In this document: piece after piece, positions 32,809 to 40,867 of the stretch | Layout: each line of letters opens with the position of its first letter | Position numbering within the stretch: position 1 is the first letter of the stretch | NCBI GenBank assembly: GCA_045538555.1 | Contig: JAZSRP010000021.1 | Span: 1 to 64,000 of the forward strand | Length of the DNA: 64,000 bases | Reading direction: 5' to 3' | Source: Coliplasma sp045538555 | GTDB taxonomy: Bacteria; Bacillota; Clostridia; Oscillospirales; CAG-382 | Translations under genes and position numbers: made by a program | The notes under the pieces: generated by a model | What the model saw: only the letters and a program-made list of their open reading frames with translations | What the model was told of the DNA's origin: nothing | The model's database searches: none

Positions 32809-35001
32809 TTGGCAGAGCTGTTTTTGGACGGAGTGGTGGAGGACGTGGTCTATACAAACGATGAGAACGGATACACTGTCTGCATCATTAATTGCTCGGG
32901 CGAGCCCGTCACCGTTGTGGGAATAATCCCCGGTGTATGCGAGGGTGAGAGCATCAAGGTTCAGGGAGACTGGCAGGTACACCCTACTTTTGGTCGTCAG
33001 TTTCGGGTGAATTATTTTGAAAAAAAGCTGCCTACTACCGTTTCGGCTATTTTGAAATATCTTTCCTCCGGTGCTGTCAAGGGCGTGGGCCCCGTCATTG
33101 CCGAGAGAATCGTGTCAAGGTTTGGAGAGGACACTCTTGAGGTGATCGAAAGCAACCACCGTTGGCTCTGTGATATAAAAGGAATCTCTCCAAAGAGAGC
33201 CGATGATATTCACAACAGCTATACAGCGCAGTTTGGTATCAGATCCGTCATGCTGTATTGCAACCAGTTTTTCGGTCCTGCTTTGTCGGTGAAAATATTC
33301 AAAAAATACGGTTCTGCCGCCATTGATATCATCAAGGCGGATCCCTACCGTCTCTGTGATGATATTTCCGGCATCGGATTTGAACGGGCTGACAGAGTTG
33401 CGGCGGCTCAGGGGATCCCCGCAGATTCGCCTTCACGGATCAAGGCGGGAATTATTCATACACTTTCGGCGGCGTCTGTCAACGGCGGTCACTGTTATCT
33501 GCCCACGGAGGAGATGCTCTCTGCTGCTTCGCGTATACTGGGAGTGAGCGAGGGCAAGCTGGAGCCACAGATCGGTTTTTTGGTGACAGAGGGCCGTTTG
33601 GCAAGATTTTCTGACGGTGAACGTGATTGCTGCGCAGTTGCGGCGCTTTACAACGCAGAGGCATATATTGCGGCAAAACTCAAGGTGCTGTCGGATTTCA
33701 AATTTCCCATGGTGCTGACGGGTCTTGACGACCAGATCGACGTGCTGGAGAAAAAATATCATATCACCTATGCGCCTGAGCAAAGGGAGGCAATCAATTT
33801 TGCTTTTACCGGTGGGGTTACGGTGGTGACGGGAGGCCCCGGTACGGGAAAGACAACGGTTATCAAGGCAATCATTGATATATGCGAAATACTCAAATTT
33901 TCCTGCGTGCTGGCCGCTCCCACAGGGCGTGCCGCAAAAAGAATGCAGGAATCCTCCGGCATGGAGGCAAAAACCATTCACCGCTTGCTGGAGTCAAGCG
34001 CAGGAGAGAATGAGGGGCACCACTTTGCCCGCAACGAGGACAACCCTATCCGCAAAAAGGTCATTGTGGTGGACGAGCTGTCCATGGTTGACGTTTTGTT
34101 GATGGAGGCGTTGCTCAAGGCACTCATGCCGGGAAGCTATCTGATTCTCATCGGGGATCCCGATCAGCTCCCTCCCGTTGGTGCCGGAAACCTGCTCAAC
34201 GACGTTATCGATTCAAAAAGATTCAATACAGTGCGGCTGACTCATATTTTCAGACAGGCGGAGCAAAGCTTGATCGTTACCAATGCACACGCCATCAACC
34301 GCGGTGAGATGCCGGTGCTTTCATCACGTGACAACGACTTTTTCTTTTTGGAAAAGCGTGATCCGGACCAGGTCACAGATCTGCTGATCTCTTTTGTTTC
34401 CAAGCGGCTTCCCGCAAAATACGACGTGGACCCGCTGGAGGATATTCAGGTGATATCCTGCACGCGAAAGGGTGCTCTGGGCACCCAGACCCTAAACCGT
34501 ATTTTTCGGGACGTGCTCAATCCGCCGTCACGGGACAAGCGGGAAAAGAAATACGGCGACACCCTGTTTCGTGAGGGCGACAAGGTGATGCAGATAAAAA
34601 ATAACTATGGAATCGAGTGGAAAAAAGGCGGGGAGAAGGGCGCCGGAATTTTCAACGGTGATATCGGAAGAATAAAAGAGATCGACCACAGAGAAGAACT
34701 GATGGTGATCGAGTTTGATGAGCGAGAGGCAGAGTACGATTTTGCATCCCTGTCAGAGCTGGAGCACGCGTATGCCGTCACCGCCCACAAAAGCCAGGGA
34801 AGCGAATACAGGATCGTGGTGATACCTGCTTTTGACGCTCCATTTCCTCTCATGACCCGAAACCTGCTCTATACCGCCGTCACCCGTGCCAAAGAGATGG
34901 TGCTGGTGGTGGGCTCGTCGGAATCTCTTGCAACAATGGTAAAAAACAACAGGATTCCGGCACGGTATACTGCACTGAAAAAAATGCTTTTTGTTATATG
35001 A
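32809..35001 (+). CDS. recD2: RecD2 ATP-dependent DNA helicase
   Basis: 730 residues. An N-terminal OB-like domain and helix-hairpin-helix repeats (SSGAVKGVGPVIAERIVSRFGE, DISGIGFERADRVAA) precede a superfamily 1B 5'-3' helicase motor. Motor motifs are VVTGGPGTGKTTVI (Walker A, near residue 345), KVIVVDELSMVDV (Walker B), LIGDPDQLPPVGAG, LTHIFRQ and the final AYAVTAHKSQGSEY...YTAVTRAK. RecD2 works in repair and replication-stress responses in organisms without RecBCD pairing. TTG at 32809 is chosen because AGGTGGTGAGGG is just upstream. The stop overlaps comF (ATGA). Confidence 0.93.
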   Translation: MAELFLDGVVEDVVYTNDENGYTVCIINCSGEPVTVVGIIPGVCEGESIKVQGDWQVHPTFGRQFRVNYFEKKLPTTVSAILKYLSSGAVKGVGPVIAERIVSRFGEDTLEVIESNHRWLCDIKGISPKRADDIHNSYTAQFGIRSVMLYCNQFFGPALSVKIFKKYGSAAIDIIKADPYRLCDDISGIGFERADRVAAAQGIPADSPSRIKAGIIHTLSAASVNGGHCYLPTEEMLSAASRILGVSEGKLEPQIGFLVTEGRLARFSDGERDCCAVAALYNAEAYIAAKLKVLSDFKFPMVLTGLDDQIDVLEKKYHITYAPEQREAINFAFTGGVTVVTGGPGTGKTTVIKAIIDICEILKFSCVLAAPTGRAAKRMQESSGMEAKTIHRLLESSAGENEGHHFARNEDNPIRKKVIVVDELSMVDVLLMEALLKALMPGSYLILIGDPDQLPPVGAGNLLNDVIDSKRFNTVRLTHIFRQAEQSLIVTNAHAINRGEMPVLSSRDNDFFFLEKRDPDQVTDLLISFVSKRLPAKYDVDPLEDIQVISCTRKGALGTQTLNRIFRDVLNPPSRDKREKKYGDTLFREGDKVMQIKNNYGIEWKKGGEKGAGIFNGDIGRIKEIDHREELMVIEFDEREAEYDFASLSELEHAYAVTAHKSQGSEYRIVVIPAFDAPFPLMTRNLLYTAVTRAKEMVLVVGSSESLATMVKNNRIPARYTALKKMLFVI

Positions 35002-35696
35002 AAAAATACAGTTTGATGCCGTCTTCCTGTCTGATCTGCCAGTTCAACGGCTGTGCAGAGGGGCTTGGCGTATGCAGGAATTGCGTTTCTTACCTTCAGG
35101 AGCTGCTGGAGGAAAAATGCATCAACTGCGGAAAAACCGCCAATCTTTGCAAATGCGAAAACCCCGCAAAAGCAAGCTTTTTGTTCTTTTATCGCTCCCG
35201 TGTTTCAAAAATCGTTATACATACAATGAAAAACAGCGGAGATCCCCGTCTCGTATCCTTTGTGTGTGAGTTGATGATATCAAAAAGCGGGTTGAACCTC
35301 AATGATATCGACACGGTCACCTTTGTGCCTCGCAGCAAAAGGGGAAAAATGAAATACGGCTATGATCAGGCGCAGATAATGGCGCAGTGCTTGTCACGGC
35401 TTTTGAAAATTCCGTTTGCTTGCACTATGGTTCGCAGGAGAGAGGGACAGCAAAAGCTTCTCACCGCAAAAGAACGGCATGAAACGATCAAAAACCGCTA
35501 CATAGTATCAAAAAAGTTTTTGAATCAAAATTCGATACCAACAAGCGTGTTGCTGACGGATGACGTCTGCACTACGGGAATCACCCTCAACGCCTGCCGC
35601 AGCGCATTGAGATCCAAATATCGGTTTGGTATCACACCCCTGGTGGCGGCAATGACCAACAACAAAACAAATTTGCTTTTGGGGGATAAAAAATGA
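34998..35696 (+). CDS. comF: ComF-family phosphoribosyltransferase-like protein
   Basis: 232 residues. Two zinc-ribbon-like cysteine pairs (CLIC..., CRNC, CINC, CKC) occupy the first ~55 residues, followed by a PRTase fold. Its PRPP loop is VLLTDDVCTTGITLNAC near residue 190. PRSKRGKMKYGYDQAQIMAQCLSRLL is the usual ComF 'GfNQa' region, here YGYDQA. In competent bacteria ComF helps import of single-stranded DNA. Its place after recD2 is common. ATGA overlaps occur at both ends. Confidence 0.9.
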   Translation: MKKYSLMPSSCLICQFNGCAEGLGVCRNCVSYLQELLEEKCINCGKTANLCKCENPAKASFLFFYRSRVSKIVIHTMKNSGDPRLVSFVCELMISKSGLNLNDIDTVTFVPRSKRGKMKYGYDQAQIMAQCLSRLLKIPFACTMVRRREGQQKLLTAKERHETIKNRYIVSKKFLNQNSIPTSVLLTDDVCTTGITLNACRSALRSKYRFGITPLVAAMTNNKTNLLLGDKK

Positions 35697-37744
35697 AAGA
35701 AGGCATTTTCAGGATCAATGCAGGTCAGCTTTGCGTATCAATTTTACGTGATGGCGGCGGTGTTTCTCTCACGGGTGTCAGGGACAAAAAGACAAAAAAA
35801 AATTTTCTTTCCGTGAGCCGTCCTCTTTTTGGGCTGTTGGCAAGGTCGCAGCACAGCGACGACACTGTCAGAGTGGAGTCGGACAAGGGCTGGGACTGTG
35901 TTTTGTGTGAAAAGGCGGGAGATGACCACGTCATCCTTTTGTCAGGCAACAAATCTCTGCCACTGGTAACGGTGATACTCACTGCCCATACGTTTGAAAA
36001 CAGGATTCAGTGGAGCACACGCCTCATCAGCAACAACGAGGATTATTCGCTGTTTGAATGTGATTATCCCATCCTTTCCTTTGACAGCGGAAAAAACATA
36101 CAGTTCTTTTCGCCAAACGGTCCCGGTGAGGTGTGGAGCAGTCTGGAGAATTGCAGATCCTGCCAGAATTATCCCTCCTACGGTGCCTCGATGCAGTACA
36201 TGGCGTTTTGGAACCAAAAGACCCGTCGAGGGGTTTACTACGGAATGCACGATCCCTCGCCCGCATACAAAAAAATATATTTTGAAAAAAAAGAGGGCGA
36301 GGATTTTGTTACTTTAAAATCCGTCATGCCCCTTACGGATATTGACAGGGGCTCAAATTCGCAGACGCTTGCAGGAGACTGCGTGTGGCAGCTTTTTGAC
36401 GGCGGATGGTATGACGCCACTCTCATATACCGTGATTTTGTGTACAAATATGCCTCATGGATGCCCGCTGTTGATCAAAACGGACGGCTTGATACCCCCG
36501 ATTGGATGAAACAGGTCACCCACTGGTGGCGGGTACGTATGAAGGACGACGAGGACTATGTTGAGCAGATACTTGAGGCAAACAAGGATCTGGAATACCA
36601 CAGCCCCGTGCATCTCTACGACTGGTTTGAGATCCCGTATGACAACGATTATCCCCATTATTTCCCCGCAAAAAAAGCGTTTTATACGGGTATGAAGCGC
36701 CTGCAGGACAACGGCGTGCTTGTGATGCCCTATATCAACGCTCGTCTTTGGGACACCAGAGACAGGGGGCTTGAGGATTTTGAGTGGACAAAAAAGGCAT
36801 ACCCAAACTGCACCAAAGACCGAAACGGCGAGCCGTTTATTGAAATTTACAGCTCAAAAGAGAGCGATGGAAGCAGTGTTCGAAATTCTATCATGTGCCC
36901 CTCCACTGCGCTCTGGCAGGAAAAGGTGACGGAAATCGTTGATCGGCTTCTCAACGAGGTGGGAGTGGATGCGGTGTATATGGATCAGATTGCCGCCGCT
37001 CAGCCATACCCCTGCGAAGACAGAACTCATATGCACCGCCCCGGAGGAGGTACGTGGTGGGTGGAGAGCTATTCCAATCTGCTGGATCACATAAACCGCA
37101 TCAGGCCGCAGGAAAAGGCGCTTTCTACAGAGTGTACCGCAGAGCCGTTCATGAAGCACATGCAGGCATATCTGACCTGGTTGTGGGTGCACAATAATCA
37201 GGTGCCTGCTTTTGTTGCCATATATTCGGGATATGTCACCATGTTTGGGCGGAACTATTGCTACATGCCTTTTGATGATGACGAGGGCCAGAGAATTATG
37301 ATTGCTCAATCTCTCACCTTTGGAGAACAGCTGGGCTGGAACGATCCATTGCTTTATCTGCAGATGAAGCACAAGGATTTTTATAAAAAATGCGTACACT
37401 CGCGTGAAAACTACGCAGATTATTTTTACAACGGAACCATTCTTGCTCCCATTGAGTTTGAGGATGATCTTCCCCCGATCCGTACCACTCGATGCAAGGA
37501 AGCACGGTACGGGCTGGTGGAGCACAGCGCCTGCTTTTTCCAGCAGTGGCAGCGCAGGGACGGAAAAAAGCTTTTGGTTCTTGTCAACGCCGCGGAGGAA
37601 AAGGCAACCCTTTGTGTCAAGGGCGGACTTGAGGACGGTGAGTATACTTTTTTGGGTGATACCGAGAAAACCCTTTGTGTGATTGACGGAAAGGGAACCA
37701 TGGAGGTTTTGCCCCTGTCCGTTAATTATTGCTTTGTAGATTGA
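35693..37744 (+). CDS. DUF6259 TIM-barrel glycosidase-like protein
   Basis: 683 residues, no signal peptide, so cytoplasmic. The N-terminal ~230 residues form a beta-sandwich (GMHDPSPAYKKIYFEKKEGEDFV). A TIM barrel with DWMKQVTHWWRVRMKDDEDYVEQ, GVLVMPYINARLWDTRD and GVDAVYMDQIAAAQPYPCED follows, then a C-terminal beta domain. The YMDQ aspartate and the ALSTECTAEPF glutamate are plausible catalytic residues by analogy with clan GH-D and GH101-type enzymes. The substrate is unknown. It is odd to find it translationally coupled to comF in a DNA-metabolism gene run. Confidence 0.75.
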   Translation: MKEGIFRINAGQLCVSILRDGGGVSLTGVRDKKTKKNFLSVSRPLFGLLARSQHSDDTVRVESDKGWDCVLCEKAGDDHVILLSGNKSLPLVTVILTAHTFENRIQWSTRLISNNEDYSLFECDYPILSFDSGKNIQFFSPNGPGEVWSSLENCRSCQNYPSYGASMQYMAFWNQKTRRGVYYGMHDPSPAYKKIYFEKKEGEDFVTLKSVMPLTDIDRGSNSQTLAGDCVWQLFDGGWYDATLIYRDFVYKYASWMPAVDQNGRLDTPDWMKQVTHWWRVRMKDDEDYVEQILEANKDLEYHSPVHLYDWFEIPYDNDYPHYFPAKKAFYTGMKRLQDNGVLVMPYINARLWDTRDRGLEDFEWTKKAYPNCTKDRNGEPFIEIYSSKESDGSSVRNSIMCPSTALWQEKVTEIVDRLLNEVGVDAVYMDQIAAAQPYPCEDRTHMHRPGGGTWWVESYSNLLDHINRIRPQEKALSTECTAEPFMKHMQAYLTWLWVHNNQVPAFVAIYSGYVTMFGRNYCYMPFDDDEGQRIMIAQSLTFGEQLGWNDPLLYLQMKHKDFYKKCVHSRENYADYFYNGTILAPIEFEDDLPPIRTTRCKEARYGLVEHSACFFQQWQRRDGKKLLVLVNAAEEKATLCVKGGLEDGEYTFLGDTEKTLCVIDGKGTMEVLPLSVNYCFVD

Positions 37745-37776
37745 AATTTGTGAAAAAACATTTTTGGAGAACATCC

Positions 37777-38340
37777 ATGCTGTTTCAGACATTCAGACCC
37801 GACATGGCGTTTTATGACGTATATGCTCTCAACCCCGAGCTTTTGAACGAGCTGGGGGTGAAGGGTATTGTGTTTGATATTGACAACACGGTGGCACCAT
37901 ATGAGATAGAGCGTCCCACTCAGGTGATGAAAGAATATTTTGCTTCTCTCAAAGCGGCCGGGTTTAAACTTGCATTTGTTTCCAACAACAAGGGAAACCG
38001 AGTAGTAACCTTTAACGAAAGCTTGGGGCTGTTTTATGTCTGCAAGGCAGGAAAGCCGTCGCCAAAAGGTATCAAGCGATGCATTGACCATTTTGAGCTG
38101 CCCAAGGAGGCGGTGCTGGCGGTGGGCGATCAGATATTCACGGATTGTATTGCCGCTCACAGAGCGGGGATCAGGTTTGCCATCGTCAAGCCCATTGAAA
38201 AGCAGGAAAGCGGATTTTTCAAGCTGAAGCGGTTTTTTGAGCGTCCCTTTGTGCGGGGGCTGAAATGGCTGACAGGCAGAGAAAAACGAGAAGATAAAAA
38301 AGAAAAAAAGGACAAAAAAGAAAGCAGGGAAAACAAATGA
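37777..38340 (+). CDS. yqeG: YqeG-family HAD phosphatase
   Basis: 187 residues. HAD motif I is VFDIDNTVAPYE (nucleophile Asp near residue 30), with FVSNNKG (motif II) and VGDQIFTDCIAAHRAGI (motif III/IV). YqeG is a widespread Firmicutes HAD IIIA phosphatase; related mitochondrial enzymes dephosphorylate phosphatidylglycerophosphate. The C-terminal tail is a highly charged Lys/Glu run. The ATG at 37777 has GGAG upstream. The stop overlaps the next gene by ATGA. Confidence 0.88.
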   Translation: MLFQTFRPDMAFYDVYALNPELLNELGVKGIVFDIDNTVAPYEIERPTQVMKEYFASLKAAGFKLAFVSNNKGNRVVTFNESLGLFYVCKAGKPSPKGIKRCIDHFELPKEAVLAVGDQIFTDCIAAHRAGIRFAIVKPIEKQESGFFKLKRFFERPFVRGLKWLTGREKREDKKEKKDKKESRENK

Positions 38341-39200
38341 GCGCAATTTTCGGTCCCGGAGGAAACTCACAGAGCTTTTATGACGCAGGAGGAAAAAGCA
38401 CCCTGCAGGCCCCGCTTTTTGTGAGAAGAATGGGGCTTGATGCATACGAATATGAGGCAGGAAACGGGATCAGTGGCTCCCATGCTCTTTTTTCTGCCAT
38501 CGGAGAGCAGGCAAAAACCAACGGTATCAAAATGTCGTTCCATACACCATATTTTATTTCGTTGTCATCAGTGGATGAGGAAAAACGTCTCAACAGCGTA
38601 GAGTATCTCCGCGACAGTGCCATTGCCGCCGATCTGATGGGAGCGGGAGTTATGGTGGTTCATTGCGGCTCTGCTGCCAAGATTCCCCGTGAGACTGCCA
38701 TGGAATATGCCGCAGACACTCTGCAAAGAGCGGCAGAAATGCTGGAGGACGGCGGATACAAAGCAAAGCTGGGTATCGAAACCATGGGAAAGGTAAACCA
38801 GCTTGGCACGCTGGATGAGGTGCTTACGTTGTGCAGGATCAGCAGAAATTTTGTTCCCGTGGTGGATTTTGGGCATCTTAACGCAAGAGACAGGGGCGTG
38901 ATATTCAACGCCGATGATTACAAGCGTATCTTTGACCGCATTTCCTCTGTACTGGGCGGTGAATACGCAGATGGTCTCCATTGCCATTTTTCAAAAATAA
39001 TGTATACGGCGATGGGAGAAAAAAAGCATCTTACGTTTGAGGATGACGTATACGGCCCTCCCTTTGAGCCGTTGGCGGAAGCAATGGTCTCCTTGGGAGT
39101 TTCGCCAACCATCATCTGTGAGTCTGCAGGCACTCAGACCGAGGATGCACTGTATATGAAAAAATGCTATGAAGAAACAAAAAACACCGCTTCGGTGTGA
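38337..39200 (+). CDS. Endonuclease IV-like (AP endonuclease family 2) TIM-barrel protein
   Basis: 287 residues. The metal-binding residues of endonuclease IV are in place: HTPYF (His), VHCGS (His), LGIETMG (Glu), VVDFGHLNA (Asp, His), LHCHFSK (His) and CESAGTQ (Glu). It would cut DNA at abasic sites, although the superfamily also includes sugar isomerases. Company with recD2, comF and ligA favours a repair role. Start overlaps yqeG; the next gene starts 32 bases before its stop. Confidence 0.75.
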   Translation: MSAIFGPGGNSQSFYDAGGKSTLQAPLFVRRMGLDAYEYEAGNGISGSHALFSAIGEQAKTNGIKMSFHTPYFISLSSVDEEKRLNSVEYLRDSAIAADLMGAGVMVVHCGSAAKIPRETAMEYAADTLQRAAEMLEDGGYKAKLGIETMGKVNQLGTLDEVLTLCRISRNFVPVVDFGHLNARDRGVIFNADDYKRIFDRISSVLGGEYADGLHCHFSKIMYTAMGEKKHLTFEDDVYGPPFEPLAEAMVSLGVSPTIICESAGTQTEDALYMKKCYEETKNTASV

Positions 39201-39888
39201 TATTACAAAAAAGATTTTTGCCCCCAGAGGGCTGATGTTGTGCATAAAAATTTTTGTTTGCCTGGGACTTGTATTTGCGGTTGTTCTTTGCTCCTGCAAT
39301 ATCACGGTGCTGCTGAGCGCAGAAAGATACCGATTGGATTTTTATGAGGCAACCGAGCTTCGTGCCGATTGCATCATCGTGCTTGGTGCAGGGCTTGACA
39401 AGGAGGGGAATCCCTCTGTGGTGCTGAGGGATCGGTTGGAGACTGCGTATCGGCTTTTTGAAAAAGGAGCGTCCGACAGATTGCTTGTCAGCGGAGACCA
39501 CGGCAGTGAGAACTACGACGAATCCAACGCCATGAAGGACTTTTTGGCAAAAAAGGGTGTGGACAGAGACGTGATCTTTGCAGATCATGCAGGTTTTTCC
39601 ACCTATGACACCATGTATCGTGCAAGAGAGGTATTTGAAGCAAAACGGGTGATCATCGTCACTCAGGATTTTCATCTCTCCCGTGCGGTGTATATTGCAC
39701 GTGCGCTGGGATTGGAGGCATACGGTGTCTCCGCAGACAGCAGCAGATACTCTGCCAAAGTTTTGTATGAGCTGAGGGAGACTGCCGCAAGAGGCGCTTA
39801 TTTGCTAAAAGCAATATTCAAGCCCAAGCCCACCTATCTCGGGCCGGCAATACCATTGAGCGGAAGCGGTTCCGCCACAGACGGTTGA
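39169..39888 (+). CDS. YdcF/SanA-type DUF218 membrane-anchored protein
   Basis: 239 residues. One N-terminal membrane helix (MLCIKIFVCLGLVFAVVLCS) is followed by an extracytoplasmic DUF218 domain with ADCIIVLGAGLDKEGNPSVVLRDRLETAY, ASDRLLVSGDHGSENYDESNAMKDFL and VIIVTQDFHLSRAVYIARALGL. SanA and ElyC relatives act on envelope integrity and possibly on lipid-carrier pools; the activity is not defined. The ATG at 39169 overlaps the upstream gene; an ATG at 39235 directly before the membrane helix is an alternative start. Confidence 0.8.
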   Translation: MKKQKTPLRCDITKKIFAPRGLMLCIKIFVCLGLVFAVVLCSCNITVLLSAERYRLDFYEATELRADCIIVLGAGLDKEGNPSVVLRDRLETAYRLFEKGASDRLLVSGDHGSENYDESNAMKDFLAKKGVDRDVIFADHAGFSTYDTMYRAREVFEAKRVIIVTQDFHLSRAVYIARALGLEAYGVSADSSRYSAKVLYELRETAARGAYLLKAIFKPKPTYLGPAIPLSGSGSATDG

Positions 39889-39904
39889 AAGGAAATTGGA
39901 ATTT

Positions 39905-40867
39905 ATGAAATTTGATGAGCTTACAGTACACACCACCACCTCGGGAAGCGAGGCGGTATCGGGAGTTTTGTTTTCCCAGGGGGTCACCTGCTTTTCTGTG
40001 GAGGATCCCAGAGATCTTGACGAGCTGTTGAGCTCGGGAGCAGTGCCCATTGACTACGTGGAGGAGGGCTTGCTGCGTGATGACGGGGACGTTATCGTGC
40101 GGATATATCTTGCTCAGAACGAGCAGGGAGCCATTCAGCGCGAGGGAATACTGGCAGGGCTCAAAAAGCTGAAAAACGATTGCGGCGACTGGGTAGGCAC
40201 TTTGGAAACAAACCTTTCCGTCACCGACGAAAAGGACTGGGAAAACAACTGGAAGCAGTTTTTTCACCCGCTGTATATCGGTCAAAACTTTTTGGTGATG
40301 CCCTCCTGGGAGAAATGCGATCCCGACGGCAGAACAGTCATTGAGATCGATCCCGCCTCATCGTTTGGAACAGGCAGACACGAAACCACAGCTCTTTGCC
40401 TTGAGGCGATGGAAGGGTTTGATCTGCAGGACAAAAAGGTGCTTGACATGGGCTGCGGAAGCGGAATATTGGGTATCGGTGCAGCAAAGCTGGGAGCGTC
40501 ACGGGTCGACTGTATCGACATTGATCAAAACGCTTCACGCATTGCAAACGAAAACGGCGAGAAAAACGGGATTTCCACAGCTGTCATGGAGGCGGAGTGC
40601 GGAAACGTTCTCACTGACAAATCGCTTTGGGACAAGGTTGCCGCAGGCGGCTATGATCTGATTCTTGCCAACATTGTGGCGGATGTTATCAGTGAGATGC
40701 TTCCACTGTTTTTCAGCTGCCTGAAGGATGACGGAAACCTGATCTGCTCGGGCATCATCAAGCCCAGACAGGATTTTGTGCTGGATGCGCTGGAATCCAA
40801 TGGGTTCTGTGTAAAAGAAATACGTGAAAGAAACGAATGGGTGGCGATAGTTTGTCAGAAAAAATAA
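39905..40867 (+). CDS. prmA: Ribosomal protein L11 methyltransferase PrmA
   Basis: 320 residues. An N-terminal alpha/beta substrate-recognition domain is followed by a SAM methyltransferase domain with FGTGRHETTALCLEAME, DMGCGSGILGIGAAKLGA (motif I) and ILANIVADVISEM (catalytic loop). It trimethylates lysines of L11. The ATG at 39905 has a GAAAGGAAATTGG region upstream; the in-frame TTG at 39896 is less likely. It overlaps ligA by 31 bases. Confidence 0.93.
   Translation: MKFDELTVHTTTSGSEAVSGVLFSQGVTCFSVEDPRDLDELLSSGAVPIDYVEEGLLRDDGDVIVRIYLAQNEQGAIQREGILAGLKKLKNDCGDWVGTLETNLSVTDEKDWENNWKQFFHPLYIGQNFLVMPSWEKCDPDGRTVIEIDPASSFGTGRHETTALCLEAMEGFDLQDKKVLDMGCGSGILGIGAAKLGASRVDCIDIDQNASRIANENGEKNGISTAVMEAECGNVLTDKSLWDKVAAGGYDLILANIVADVISEMLPLFFSCLKDDGNLICSGIIKPRQDFVLDALESNGFCVKEIRERNEWVAIVCQKK

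Noticed and set aside
36854..37792. 312-residue minus-strand open frame
   Set aside because: Antisense to the DUF6259 gene, with no start site signal and no recognisable motif.
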